From positions 3,162,001-3,226,000 of the forward strand of contig NZ_JACHMO010000001.1 of NCBI RefSeq assembly GCF_014205015.1: a stretch of DNA of 64,000 nucleotides, given 5' to 3'. Shown in pieces: positions 39,678 to 48,459 of this stretch (its first letter is position 1; every line of letters starts with the position of its first letter). The position numbers and the translations under genes are program-made. A model generated the notes under the pieces. That model did not search any database, was not told the DNA's origin, and was given only the letters and a program-made list of their open reading frames with translations. Origin of the DNA: Saccharothrix ecbatanensis. GTDB taxonomy: Bacteria > Actinomycetota > Actinomycetes > Mycobacteriales > Pseudonocardiaceae.

Positions 39678-42188
39678 TCAGCGTCGGTAGGTGCCCATGT
39701 CCCGGATGGTGAGGCGGTCGATCCGGGCGTTCCCGTCCTCGGCGAAGACCTCCACCCCGTCACTGGTCGGGTCGGGGAAGACCTGGCTGGTGATCACGGC
39801 TTCACCCGCGCCACCGAAGACTTCGACCGACGACCAGTCCACCAAGGCGCGCAGCGTCACCTTTCCGTTCACCGCGGCCAGCGGCGCGCGCTGCACCGCC
39901 GGGAACTCGGTGCTGAAGTCGGTGCGCCCGGATCGCGTGCGGTCGACGTACAACTCCCCCGTCGTGGTGTCGTAGCCGATCACCGTCTCCTGGCCCGCCC
40001 CGCTGAGCACCTTGAGACCGAACCGCTCGGCGTCGCGCAGGGAGAAGGTCGCCTCGATGTCGAGGGCCTGGCCTTCGGCGTGCCTGCCCAGCGACCGCGA
40101 GCCGTCCCGGACGGTGCTGCCGTGCAGGGAGAACGGCGCCCCGCGGTGGAGGCGGTCGAGGGCGCGGACCGGTTCCTGGACCAGCTTCACCTCACCACCG
40201 ATGGTGCGCAGCCCCACCTGCCTGGGGATGCTCTGCGCACTGCGCCACGGCGAGGTCGGGATGTTCCCGGCGTACTGCCAGTTGTTCATCCACCCGATCA
40301 TGTGCCGCTTGCCGTCCGGGGCGTTGTCCCACGACACGGGCGCGTAGTAGTCCTTGCCGTAGTCGACCCAGTCCGCCCGCTCCACAGTGGACTTCGCGGG
40401 TGCGTCGGCGAGCGCGAACCGGTCGACCATCACGTGTCCCCAGCCCGCGGTGTTCATGTCCACCACCGAGATCCGCGCCTGCTCGCCCTGGTGCTCGCGC
40501 AGGTCGAAGGAAGCCCAGTCCAGGGTTTCGCTGTCCGCCCCGGTCGCCGTCCGCACGACCTTGCCGTCCACGACGAGGTTGACCGAGGTCTCGGTGGAAC
40601 GCGGCTTGGCCGGCGCGTCGGCGAGCATCACGTGGTCGACCAGGATGTGTCCCCAGCCGCCGGTGTTGGCGTCCACGACCTCGAAGCGCGCCTTGCGGCC
40701 GGCCAGGTCGCGCACGTCCCAGGAAGCCCAGTTCAGCGCCTCGGAGTCCTTGCCGGTGGCGCTGCGCACGACTTCACCGTCCACGACCAGCCGCACCGCG
40801 GTGGGCGCTTCGGAGTCGGACGGGTGGTTGCCGCCGCCGATCAGGAAGTTCACGTACGGCGAGGACAGGGTGAACTCCGGCGAGGTCAGGGCGCCGACCG
40901 TGGCGTCACCCCGCAGGAAGGTGTTGACCAGGCCGCCGCCTTGCCAACCCGACACCGGCAGCTGGCCGGGAAGGCTGCCGGTCGCCGGCGCGGCGCCGAA
41001 CGCCTCGCCGGCGGCGGTCCAGGTGCCGTAGGTGTCGCCCTCGAAGTCGGCCAGGACCTCGCCCGCCGGGGGTGGCGCGTCACCGGTCACTGCTGCCGGA
41101 TCGTGCGGGTGCCGGCCACCGCCGACCTTGAAGTTGAGGTAACGCTTGTCCACGGTGAACGGCGGCGACGTGAGGGTGCCGGTCGAGCTGTCGCCACCGT
41201 GGAAGCTGGTGGCGTAACCGGTTCCCTCGATGCCTCCCACGGGGAGCTGCCCCTCCAGCGGCCCGGTGGCCGGTGAGTCGCCGAAGGCGCCGCCCGTGGT
41301 GCTCCACTGGCCGTAGGTCGACTCGAAGTCCTCGACGACGACGCCGGCGGGTGGGGTGTAGCTGCCGTCGTCGTCGGCGGTGAACCGGGTGCCGTCGAAG
41401 TCGCCGATGAAGTACTGCGCGGCCGAACCGCCCGCGATGCCGCCGGGGTTGATGCTGACCACCAGCACCCACTTGGTCTTGCCGGGGTCGCCGTCGACCT
41501 CGAGCGGGAACAGGTCGGGGCACTCCCACACGCCGCCGACCGCTCCTGCCGGGCCGAAATCGCTGAGCGGCGCCCACGACTTGAGGTCCTTGGAGGAGTA
41601 GAACCGGATCTTGCGCTCCGTGGCCAGCGCAACGGCCATCAGCCAGCTCTGGGTGGGCGCGTGCCACTGCACCTTCGGGTCGCGGAACTCGGCGGAACCG
41701 ATGTCCAGCACGGGGTTGTCCGCGTACTTGGTCCACGTCCGACCGCGGTCGGTGCTGTAGGCCAGCGATTGCGCCTGCTTGCCGCCGGCCTTGGGCGCAC
41801 TGGTGTAGACGGCGACCATCGCCGGCTCGTCGGGGGTGCCGAAGCCCGAGGTGTCGGCGTGGTCGACCACCGCGCTGCCGGAGAACACCATCTCGGTGTC
41901 GTCGTGGCTGATCGCGACCGGAAGTTCCTGCCAGCGCACGAGATCGCGGCTGACCGCGTGGCCCCACGACATGTCGCCCCACGAGTTGCCGTTGGGGTTG
42001 TGCTGGTAGAAGAGGTGGTACTCGCCCTTGTGGTAGACGAGGCCGTTCGGGTCGTTCATCCAGTTCCGCTCCGGCGTGAAGTGGAACTGCGGCCGATAGG
42101 TCTCGGTCGCCGGCGCCGCCACGACGGGGCTCGTGGAGGCGACGAGTGCCGCTGCGGTCAGCACGGCTGTCATCAAGCGTCTTGTCAT
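39678..42188 (-). CDS. Secreted GH32 fructan hydrolase with nested insertion domains
   Basis: The 836-residue protein has a Sec signal peptide (residues 1-25) and a five-bladed GH32 catalytic domain that attacks levan, inulin or sucrose. The nucleophile Asp46 is in WMNDPNGL, Asp170 in FRDPKV, and the acid/base Glu222 in WECPDL. After about residue 280 the propeller is interrupted by about 320 residues and resumes with WVDYGKDYYAPVSWDN near residue 604. The insert holds two copies of a jelly-roll-like module, one apparently embedded in the other. The C-terminal beta-sandwich (GH32C) ends the protein. It is divergent from the second secreted GH32 gene across a 250-bp region with candidate LacI operators. 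Confidence 0.9.
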   Translation of the reverse strand: MTRRLMTAVLTAAALVASTSPVVAAPATETYRPQFHFTPERNWMNDPNGLVYHKGEYHLFYQHNPNGNSWGDMSWGHAVSRDLVRWQELPVAISHDDTEMVFSGSAVVDHADTSGFGTPDEPAMVAVYTSAPKAGGKQAQSLAYSTDRGRTWTKYADNPVLDIGSAEFRDPKVQWHAPTQSWLMAVALATERKIRFYSSKDLKSWAPLSDFGPAGAVGGVWECPDLFPLEVDGDPGKTKWVLVVSINPGGIAGGSAAQYFIGDFDGTRFTADDDGSYTPPAGVVVEDFESTYGQWSTTGGAFGDSPATGPLEGQLPVGGIEGTGYATSFHGGDSSTGTLTSPPFTVDKRYLNFKVGGGRHPHDPAAVTGDAPPPAGEVLADFEGDTYGTWTAAGEAFGAAPATGSLPGQLPVSGWQGGGLVNTFLRGDATVGALTSPEFTLSSPYVNFLIGGGNHPSDSEAPTAVRLVVDGEVVRSATGKDSEALNWASWDVRDLAGRKARFEVVDANTGGWGHILVDHVMLADAPAKPRSTETSVNLVVDGKVVRTATGADSETLDWASFDLREHQGEQARISVVDMNTAGWGHVMVDRFALADAPAKSTVERADWVDYGKDYYAPVSWDNAPDGKRHMIGWMNNWQYAGNIPTSPWRSAQSIPRQVGLRTIGGEVKLVQEPVRALDRLHRGAPFSLHGSTVRDGSRSLGRHAEGQALDIEATFSLRDAERFGLKVLSGAGQETVIGYDTTTGELYVDRTRSGRTDFSTEFPAVQRAPLAAVNGKVTLRALVDWSSVEVFGGAGEAVITSQVFPDPTSDGVEVFAEDGNARIDRLTIRDMGTYRR

Positions 42189-42438
42189 GGGCTGCCCTGC
42201 GTTTCGTCTTGGGGAAGCGGTGCCTGGGGAGTGGCCGGCTCGAACGGGGTCCGATCGGCCCGGTGAGGCGAGAGCGCCGCACGATAGTAAATCGAATTAC
42301 CAGCGTGAACAAGAGACATCCAAATGTAACGAACTGGTAAAGTTGCCTCGTTACCACCTTGTTTACCTCGAACGCCTGCGCGCAGCATCAGCGCCCACGA
42401 AGATTCGATTTATCACCTCAACGTCGAGGAGGCGTCAC
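42189..42438. promoter_or_regulatory. Divergent fructanase promoter region with paired LacI-like operators
   Basis: The two secreted GH32 genes diverge from this 250-bp, AT-richer region. TAAATCGAAT at 42288-42297 and its exact reverse complement ATTCGATTTA at 42403-42412 form a pair 115 bp apart. The first lies in an imperfect palindrome GTAAATCGAATTAC (42287-42300) with a central CG typical of LacI-family sites. GAGGAGG at 42426-42432 is the ribosome binding site of the plus-strand gene. Confidence 0.55.
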
Positions 42439-45400
42439 ATGGCACGTCATGCCGCTAGCGGCCTGGTGCGTCGCGCCAGGCTCGTGCTGGCCGCCCTGAT
42501 CGCGTGCGCGTCGCTCGGTCCACCGCTGGCGACCCAGGCAGCCGCCGCGGAACCCGGAGGCCTGACCAACGCGGGGTTCGAGTCGGGGAACCTGACGGGG
42601 TGGACGGCGCAGGGGCAGGCGTTCTCGAACGCCGTGTCCTCCGATCCGGGTTGGGGTTGGGGCTGTTGCTTCAACCAGCAGGGCACTTATCACCTGTGGG
42701 GCTTCAAGAACGGCGGTGACTCGGCGACCGGCACACTCACCTCAGACCCGTTCACCGTGTCCGGCACCGGCGTCGTCAGCGTCCTGATCGGCGGCGGCCA
42801 GAACGAAGCCAACCTGTACGCGGCACTGACCACGGTCGACGGAACGGTCCTGCACAAGGCCACCGGCGCGGACAACGAGGCGTACCGCAGGGTCACGTGG
42901 GACGTCCGCGACCGACTCGGCCAGCAGGTGCAGGTCAAGCTGGTCGACCAGGCCACCGGCGGCTGGGGCCACATCAACCTCGACGACGTCCGCGTCGGAC
43001 TCGACCAGCCGCCGAGCAGTGGCCTCACCAACCCGGGGTTCGAGTCCGGGAACCTGACCGGCTGGACCGCCCAAGGCCAGGCGTTCACCACCGCGCTGAC
43101 CACCGACACGGGCTGGGGTTGGGGCTGTTGCTTCAACCAGCAGGGGACCCATCACCTGTGGGGCTTCAAAAGCGGCGGTGACGCGGCGACCGGCACACTC
43201 ACCTCAGACCCGTTCACCGTGTCCGGCACCGGCGTGATCAGCGTCCTGATCGGCGGCGGCCAGAACGAAGCCAACCTGTACGCAGCACTGACCACCGTCG
43301 ACGGAACGGTCCTGCACAAGGCCACCGGCGCCGACAGCGAGGCGTACCGCAGGGTGACTTGGGACGTGCGTGACCGACTCGGTCAGCAGTTGCGGATCAA
43401 GTTGGTCGACCAGGCCACCGGCGGCTTCGGCCACCTGAACTTCGACGACGTCCGCGTCGGACTGGACCAGCCCATCGGCGCCACCGCCGCCCACTGGGAC
43501 TTCCGGGAGGGCTCGGGCGCCTCGACCGTCGAACGGGTCAGCGGCCAGGCCGACCCGATCAGCTACGTGTTCAACCAGGCCGTCTACAAGCCCAACAGCG
43601 AACCGCTGTGGCAGCCGGCGAACGACGGCAAGGGCGTGCTGTCCAAGGCGCTGCTGTTCGACGGCTACTCGACCTGGGTCAGCCGCAGCGCCGGGACTGT
43701 GCCGTTGGACCAGAACGCCCTGACCGTCGAGGCGTGGGTCGCCCCGCAGGGGTTCGAGTGGGGCGACGAGGGCAAGGTCTCCGCGATCGTCAACCAGCAG
43801 GAGCAGACCGCGAACCGGGGCTTCTCCCTCGGCGTGGGACGGCACGGCGCCTGGAAGTTCGGGATCGGCACGGGTGACGCCTGGCGCGAAGTGGCCACTC
43901 CCGCGTCGGCCGCGCTGCGCACCGGCGCGTGGGCGCACCTGGTGGCGACGTTCGACCCGGCCCAGGGTCGGATGCGGCTCTACCTCGACGGCGCGCAGGT
44001 GGCCGAGACGGCCATCCCGACCGGCGCCCGGCTCCAGCAGGCCGGCGTGCCGCTGCTGATCGGCAAGCACAACCAGCCGGTGATCATCAACGGCGCCTTC
44101 GCGGTGAACATGTTCAGCGGCCTCATCGACGAGGTGAAGCTGCACCGCAAGGCCCTGAGCCCGGCCGAGGTCGCCGCCGACCACTCCGCGGCCCTGGCCA
44201 CGTTCGCCGGCGGGACCGTCCCGAAGGCCGACATCGTGCAGGACCGGTCACGCTACAACGGCGACAAGTACCGCCCCGGCTACCACTTCACCGCGCCCAA
44301 CCACTGGATGAACGAGCCGCACTCCCCCATCTTCGCCAACGGGCAGTACCACCTGTTCTACCAACACAACGTGCATGGCCCGTACTGGCACAACATCAGC
44401 TGGGGCCACGCGGTCAGCAAGGACCTCGTGCACTGGCGGGACCTCCCGGTCGCGCTGGCGCCCACCGCGGGCAGCGTCGCCCCCGACGGCGTGTGGTCCG
44501 GCGGCGCGGCGCTGGACCAGAACGGCGACCCGGTGCTGTTCATCACCGCGGGTGACGACTCCAAGCGCCCCAACCAGGCCACGGGCATCGCCCGTCCGGT
44601 GAACCCGGACGACCCCGACCTCGTGGAGTGGCGGATGGAGCCCCGGCTCGTGACCGAGCAGCGGGCCGACCTCGACGTCGGCGCCGGGCGCAAGGTCCGG
44701 TTCGGGGAGTTCCGCGACCCGTACGTGTGGCAGGAGGGCAACACCTGGTTCCAGCTCGTCGGCTCCGGCGTCCAGACCACCTCCGGCGCCGACGTCGGCG
44801 GCACCGCGCTGCTGTACACCTCGACCAACCTCACCGACTGGAGCTACGCCGGTCCGCTCATGACCGGTGACGTCGCCGCCCACCCCAAGACCGGCCAGGT
44901 GTGGGAGCTGCCGGTGCTGCTGCCCATCGGGAAGGACGCCGCAGGCCGCCAGAAGCACGCGTTCGTGGTCAACCCGGCCTTCACCAGCGCAAGCCCGCAC
45001 AGCAGCAAGAACACCTTCTACTGGGTCGGCACCTGGGACGCGACCGCCCGCCGCTGGACCCCCGACACCACCACGCCGAAGCTGTTCGACTACGGCGAGC
45101 ACTTCACCGGCCCCAGTGGCACGGTGGGCCCGGATGGTCGGTCCCTGCTGTTCAGCATCGCCCAGGACCGCCGCACCGAACAGGCGCACCACGACGCCGG
45201 GTGGGCCCACAACGCGGGCCTGCCGGTCGAGCTGGGCGTGCGTCCGGACGGCGACCTGGCGATCAACCCCGTCCGCGAGGTGTCCGCCCTGCACGCCGGT
45301 GCGCCGCTGCTGGATGTGCGGACGCCGACGGGCATCGACGCCGTCAACAGCCAGTTGGCCGCGGTCAAGGGCGACATGCTGCACGTCCGGCTGACCATGA

Positions 45401-45765
45401 AACCGGGCACGACCCAGCGCTTCGGACTGGACGTGCTGCGCAGCCCCGGCGACGAGGAGCGCACCAGGCTGTTCCACGACATCGGCGCCGGCCAGTTCGG
45501 CGTGGACCGGACCCGTGCGGGCAACCGGTCCAGCCTCGACGCCGACCTCGGCGTCCACAGCGGACCGCTGGCGTTGGAGGGCGGCAGGCTCACGCTCGAC
45601 GTCTTCGTCGACCGGTCCTCTGTCGAGGCGTTCGCCAACGCCCACAAGTCGATCACGACCCGGGCGTACCCGCACCGCGACGACTCCCTCGGGCTGCGGC
45701 TGTTCGGCAACGGGGCGGTGATCGAGTCCATGACGGTCTGGCGCATGGGCGCCATGACCGGTTGA
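42439..45765 (+). CDS. Secreted multi-domain GH32 protein with Glu at the nucleophile position
   Basis: The 1108-residue protein has a signal peptide (to about residue 36). Two near-identical modules of about 153 residues follow (about 42-193 and 195-347), each starting GLTNxGFESGNLTGWTAQGQ. A LamG/concanavalin-like domain (about 348-588) precedes a GH32 catalytic domain and a C-terminal beta-sandwich. The nucleophile motif reads WMNEPHSP, with Glu626 where GH32 enzymes carry Asp. RDP (Asp760) and the acid/base region (WELPV, Glu823) are kept. The modules probably bind fructan. It may be a GH32 subfamily with different activity, such as a fructotransferase, or be inactive. GAGGAGG precedes the ATG. 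Confidence 0.88.
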   Translation: MARHAASGLVRRARLVLAALIACASLGPPLATQAAAAEPGGLTNAGFESGNLTGWTAQGQAFSNAVSSDPGWGWGCCFNQQGTYHLWGFKNGGDSATGTLTSDPFTVSGTGVVSVLIGGGQNEANLYAALTTVDGTVLHKATGADNEAYRRVTWDVRDRLGQQVQVKLVDQATGGWGHINLDDVRVGLDQPPSSGLTNPGFESGNLTGWTAQGQAFTTALTTDTGWGWGCCFNQQGTHHLWGFKSGGDAATGTLTSDPFTVSGTGVISVLIGGGQNEANLYAALTTVDGTVLHKATGADSEAYRRVTWDVRDRLGQQLRIKLVDQATGGFGHLNFDDVRVGLDQPIGATAAHWDFREGSGASTVERVSGQADPISYVFNQAVYKPNSEPLWQPANDGKGVLSKALLFDGYSTWVSRSAGTVPLDQNALTVEAWVAPQGFEWGDEGKVSAIVNQQEQTANRGFSLGVGRHGAWKFGIGTGDAWREVATPASAALRTGAWAHLVATFDPAQGRMRLYLDGAQVAETAIPTGARLQQAGVPLLIGKHNQPVIINGAFAVNMFSGLIDEVKLHRKALSPAEVAADHSAALATFAGGTVPKADIVQDRSRYNGDKYRPGYHFTAPNHWMNEPHSPIFANGQYHLFYQHNVHGPYWHNISWGHAVSKDLVHWRDLPVALAPTAGSVAPDGVWSGGAALDQNGDPVLFITAGDDSKRPNQATGIARPVNPDDPDLVEWRMEPRLVTEQRADLDVGAGRKVRFGEFRDPYVWQEGNTWFQLVGSGVQTTSGADVGGTALLYTSTNLTDWSYAGPLMTGDVAAHPKTGQVWELPVLLPIGKDAAGRQKHAFVVNPAFTSASPHSSKNTFYWVGTWDATARRWTPDTTTPKLFDYGEHFTGPSGTVGPDGRSLLFSIAQDRRTEQAHHDAGWAHNAGLPVELGVRPDGDLAINPVREVSALHAGAPLLDVRTPTGIDAVNSQLAAVKGDMLHVRLTMKPGTTQRFGLDVLRSPGDEERTRLFHDIGAGQFGVDRTRAGNRSSLDADLGVHSGPLALEGGRLTLDVFVDRSSVEAFANAHKSITTRAYPHRDDSLGLRLFGNGAVIESMTVWRMGAMTG
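42561..43479 (+). repeat. Two tandem ~459-bp domain repeats in the GH32 gene
   Basis: Bases from about 42561 and from about 43020 repeat each other with long identical stretches, for example around the codons for GWGWGCCFNQQGT and DPFTVSGTG. Each encodes a complete module of about 153 residues. The near-identity at the DNA level suggests a recent duplication or ongoing gene conversion. Confidence 0.88.
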
Positions 45766-45773
45766 TCCGCCCG

Positions 45774-45808
45774 TCCGGCACCGCGCGGGGCTCCCGCGCG
45801 GTGCCGGA
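45774..45808 (+). terminator. Strong hairpin terminator after the secreted GH32 gene
   Basis: A 16-bp perfect stem (TCCGGCACCGCGCGGG and its complement) with a 3-base loop lies 9 bp after the GH32 stop codon. No U-run follows. It separates the fructanase from the downstream LacI gene. Confidence 0.85.
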
Positions 45809-45860
45809 CCCGTGCGCGGCGAGACCGTACTGTTGTCGCAGGCGGGAGGCCGCGCGCCGG

Positions 45861-45876
45861 CGTTTCGATCCGAACG
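45861..45876. promoter_or_regulatory. Putative LacI autoregulatory operator
   Basis: CGTTTCGATCCGAACG has matching outer CGTT/AACG arms and a central GATC, and shares TTCGAT with the candidate operators upstream of the secreted GH32 genes. It lies 10 bp before the start of the LacI gene, where a bound repressor would block its expression. Confidence 0.45.
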
Positions 45877-45886
45877 AGGGGTGACG

Positions 45887-46921
45887 ATGACGAGTGGACG
45901 ACGGGTGACCATGGCCGATGTCGCCCGCAGCGCGGGCGTGTCGCCGACTACGGCGTCGTTCGTGCTGTCCGGGCGGGAGGGCGTGCGGATCTCCGAGGGC
46001 GCCCGCGCCAGGGTCCGGGACGCGGCCGAGGCACTCGGCTACCGCCCCAACGCGACAGCACGCAGCCTGCGCACGAAGAGCACGAAGACCATCGGCTTCG
46101 TCTCCGACGGGATCACCACGACGCCGTTCGCGGGCGACGTGGTCCGCGGCGCTCTGGAGGCGGCGGCGGAGCGCGACCACGCGCTGATCATCACCGAGAC
46201 CGGCGGAGCGGGTTCCTCCGAGTCCGCCGTGGTCAACGTGCTGCTGGACCGACAGGCCGACGCGGTGATCCTGGCGACCATGTTCACCCGCTACGTCGTC
46301 CCGCCGAAGGAGCTGCACGGGCGCCGGGTCGTGCTGCTCAACTGCCTGGCGCCCGGCTTCGAGGCGCCGTCGGTGATCCCGGACGAGATCGCGGCCGGTC
46401 GGGAGGCGGGCCGTGTGCTGCTCGACGCCGGGCACCGCTCGGGGATCTGGGCCATCGGCGGCCACCAGGCCGTGCCCGCGACCCCGGAGGGCATCTTCGC
46501 GGGCATCGAACGCATGCGCGGTCTACAGGAGGTCCTGCGGGCGCAGCGGGCGATGCTCGACGGAGTGGTGGAGTGCGAGTGGAACGCCGAGGACGGCTAC
46601 CGCGAAGTGCGGGCCCTGCTGACCTCCGGCGTGCCGCCGCGGGCGCTGGTGTGCTCGACCGACCGCGTCTCGTTCGGCGCCTACCAAGCACTTGCGGAAG
46701 CGGGCCTGTCGGTGCCCGGCGACGTCTCGATCATCTCGTTCGACGACCAGGACATCGCCTCGTGGCTGCGACCCGCGCTGACCACCCTGGCCCTACCGCA
46801 CTACGAGATGGGACGTCGCGCGGTGGAGTTGGTCTTCGACAAGGAAGCGCAGGTCTCCGGTGTGCACCGGGTGACGATGCCGCTGCGCGAGCGCGGATCG
46901 GTGGCCGCGCCGCGACCGTGA
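45887..46921 (+). CDS. LacI-family transcriptional regulator (fructan locus)
   Basis: The product of 344 residues has the LacI helix-turn-helix MADVARSAGVSPTTASFVLSG and hinge ALGYRPNATARSLRT. A periplasmic-binding-protein-like sensor follows (IGFVSDGITTTPFAGDVVRGAL, then ISFDDQDIASWLRPALTTLALP). The ATG at 45887 is chosen; a GTG at 45881 is in frame. It sits between two GH32 genes and has a palindrome just upstream. It probably represses the fructanase genes until fructose or an oligofructoside binds. It is distinct from the second LacI protein at the far end of the locus. Confidence 0.92.
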   Translation: MTSGRRVTMADVARSAGVSPTTASFVLSGREGVRISEGARARVRDAAEALGYRPNATARSLRTKSTKTIGFVSDGITTTPFAGDVVRGALEAAAERDHALIITETGGAGSSESAVVNVLLDRQADAVILATMFTRYVVPPKELHGRRVVLLNCLAPGFEAPSVIPDEIAAGREAGRVLLDAGHRSGIWAIGGHQAVPATPEGIFAGIERMRGLQEVLRAQRAMLDGVVECEWNAEDGYREVRALLTSGVPPRALVCSTDRVSFGAYQALAEAGLSVPGDVSIISFDDQDIASWLRPALTTLALPHYEMGRRAVELVFDKEAQVSGVHRVTMPLRERGSVAAPRP

Positions 46922-46951
46922 GCGGCGGATCGGTAGCCGCGCCGCGACCGT
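46889..46951 (+). repeat. 31/32-bp tandem duplication across the LacI stop codon
   Basis: GAGCG...GCGACCGT at 46889-46919 is repeated at 46920-46951 with one insertion and one substitution. The first copy includes the last codons of the LacI gene, and a third partial copy begins at 46952. This looks like replication slippage at the 3' end of the gene. Confidence 0.75.
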
Positions 46952-46978
46952 GAGCGGCGCACCCTTGAGCGGCGCGCG

Positions 46979-47009
46979 GCCGGTCGGGAACACGTCGTTC
47001 CCGACCGGC
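46979..47009. terminator. Hairpin terminator between convergent LacI and GH32 genes
   Basis: GCCGGTCGGGAA and its complement form a 12-bp perfect stem around a 7-base loop. It lies 9 bp beyond the stop of the minus-strand GH32 gene and can serve both strands. Confidence 0.85.
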
Positions 47010-47017
47010 TCCTGCGG

Positions 47018-48436
47018 TCAGCTCGCCGCCGTGTGCAGTTCGTCGTGGCCGATGGCGGTCCGTCGCCCACCGGCGTCGAGCTCCCAGACGTCGACGATGT
47101 GCTCCGGCTCGCCGAACGCCCGCAACCGCCACGGCGTGGGACCGGTCGGGTAGCAGCGCACTGTCAAGGACTCTCCGCTTTCGAGGAACAGCTCCACGAT
47201 CGAGCCGTCCACGATCACCCGGAAGTCCACCGACCTTCGCTGACCGGACAGCGGGATCCGGTAGCGCCCCATGTGGGCACGGGGGTCGAGCGAGGCGTGG
47301 TCGCGGTCCACGACCAGCTCCCCCGCGACCGGGTCGACCACGATGTCGAGGTGTTCGCCTGGAGCGGTCTCCAGCCGCAGGCCGCACGGCGCGTCCGAGT
47401 TCGGCCGTACGCGGGCGGTGAGGTCGAAGGCCGTGCCGACCTCACCGAGGTCGTCGTCGGCGGACCAGCCGGTGGCGTGCACGACCTTGCGCCCGCGGTA
47501 CCCGAGGACCTCGGAGGCGGGTTGCTGGCGCACCGTCCCGTTCTCGGTGAGCGACAGCTCGCGGGGAACGGTGAGGACGCCCGCCCAGCCGGCCTCGTGC
47601 GACCACTGCTGGTCGCGGGCCTCCCACGACCAGCCCCACAGCAGCCAGCGGCCGTCGGGCGCGTGCAGCAGGGCGGGCGCGTACAGGTCCGGACCGTGGT
47701 CGAGGGGTCCGTGACCGGTGGGCGCGAACCGGCCGGCCTCCTCGCCACCCACGTAGACGCGCGTGCTGCGTGGACCGGCGACCGCGTCCCACAGGCTGAC
47801 GACCAGGAGGCCGCGGTCACCGAAGGTGGCGTACTGGGGGCACTCCCAGCCGGTCCAGCCGCCGTCCACGTCCGGTCCGTCGGCGAAGAACGGCCCGCGG
47901 TACTGCCAGTCCACGAGATCCGGCGACTCGTACAGCAGCGCCGCGCCGCGCTCGCCCGTGACGCTCGCGCCGACGAGCATCCGCCACCGCTCGCCCTGGC
48001 GCCAGACGTACGGATCGCGGTACATCGACGTGCCCTCGGGAGGAGTCGGGATCACCAGACCCGGGTGCTTGCGCCAGGTGAGCCCGCTGTCCCGGGATTC
48101 CGCCGTGGCGATCGGCTGCCACCACCGGTCGGTGCGGTAAGCGGAGTAGAACGCCAGCATCCGGTCCCCGTCGGAGACCGCGTTGCCGGAGAAGCAGCCG
48201 TCGGCGTCGTCTCCACCGGGCGTGGGCGTCAGCGCCGGCGGGAGTTCCTCCCACGTGACGAGGTCCGTGCTGCGGTGGTGTCCCCAGTGGATGCCGGTGT
48301 GGTCCGGCCCGTGCGGGTTGTGCTGGAAGAACACGTGGTAGTGGCCGTCGTGGAAGGTGAGCCCGTTGGGGTCGTTGATCCAGTTCCGGGGTGGCCTGAG
48401 GTGGATCGTGGGCAGGTGGAGGTCGGGAGTCGACAA
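47018..48436 (-). CDS. Cytoplasmic GH32 beta-fructofuranosidase (sucrose/oligofructoside hydrolase)
   Basis: The product of about 472 residues has no signal peptide and all GH32 catalytic motifs: the nucleophile Asp22 in NWINDPNGL, YRDPYVW, and WECPQY with the acid/base Glu. A C-terminal beta-sandwich is present. It should hydrolyse imported fructo-oligosaccharides or sucrose inside the cell. A TTG start at 48436 with GAGG 6 nt upstream is chosen because the domain begins a few residues later. It is the last gene of the minus-strand transporter operon, 23 bp after the permease stop, and is followed by a hairpin. Confidence 0.9.
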   Translation of the reverse strand: MSTPDLHLPTIHLRPPRNWINDPNGLTFHDGHYHVFFQHNPHGPDHTGIHWGHHRSTDLVTWEELPPALTPTPGGDDADGCFSGNAVSDGDRMLAFYSAYRTDRWWQPIATAESRDSGLTWRKHPGLVIPTPPEGTSMYRDPYVWRQGERWRMLVGASVTGERGAALLYESPDLVDWQYRGPFFADGPDVDGGWTGWECPQYATFGDRGLLVVSLWDAVAGPRSTRVYVGGEEAGRFAPTGHGPLDHGPDLYAPALLHAPDGRWLLWGWSWEARDQQWSHEAGWAGVLTVPRELSLTENGTVRQQPASEVLGYRGRKVVHATGWSADDDLGEVGTAFDLTARVRPNSDAPCGLRLETAPGEHLDIVVDPVAGELVVDRDHASLDPRAHMGRYRIPLSGQRRSVDFRVIVDGSIVELFLESGESLTVRCYPTGPTPWRLRAFGEPEHIVDVWELDAGGRRTAIGHDELHTAAS

Positions 48437-48459
48437 CGGAGTCCTCGAGGTCGGAGCGG

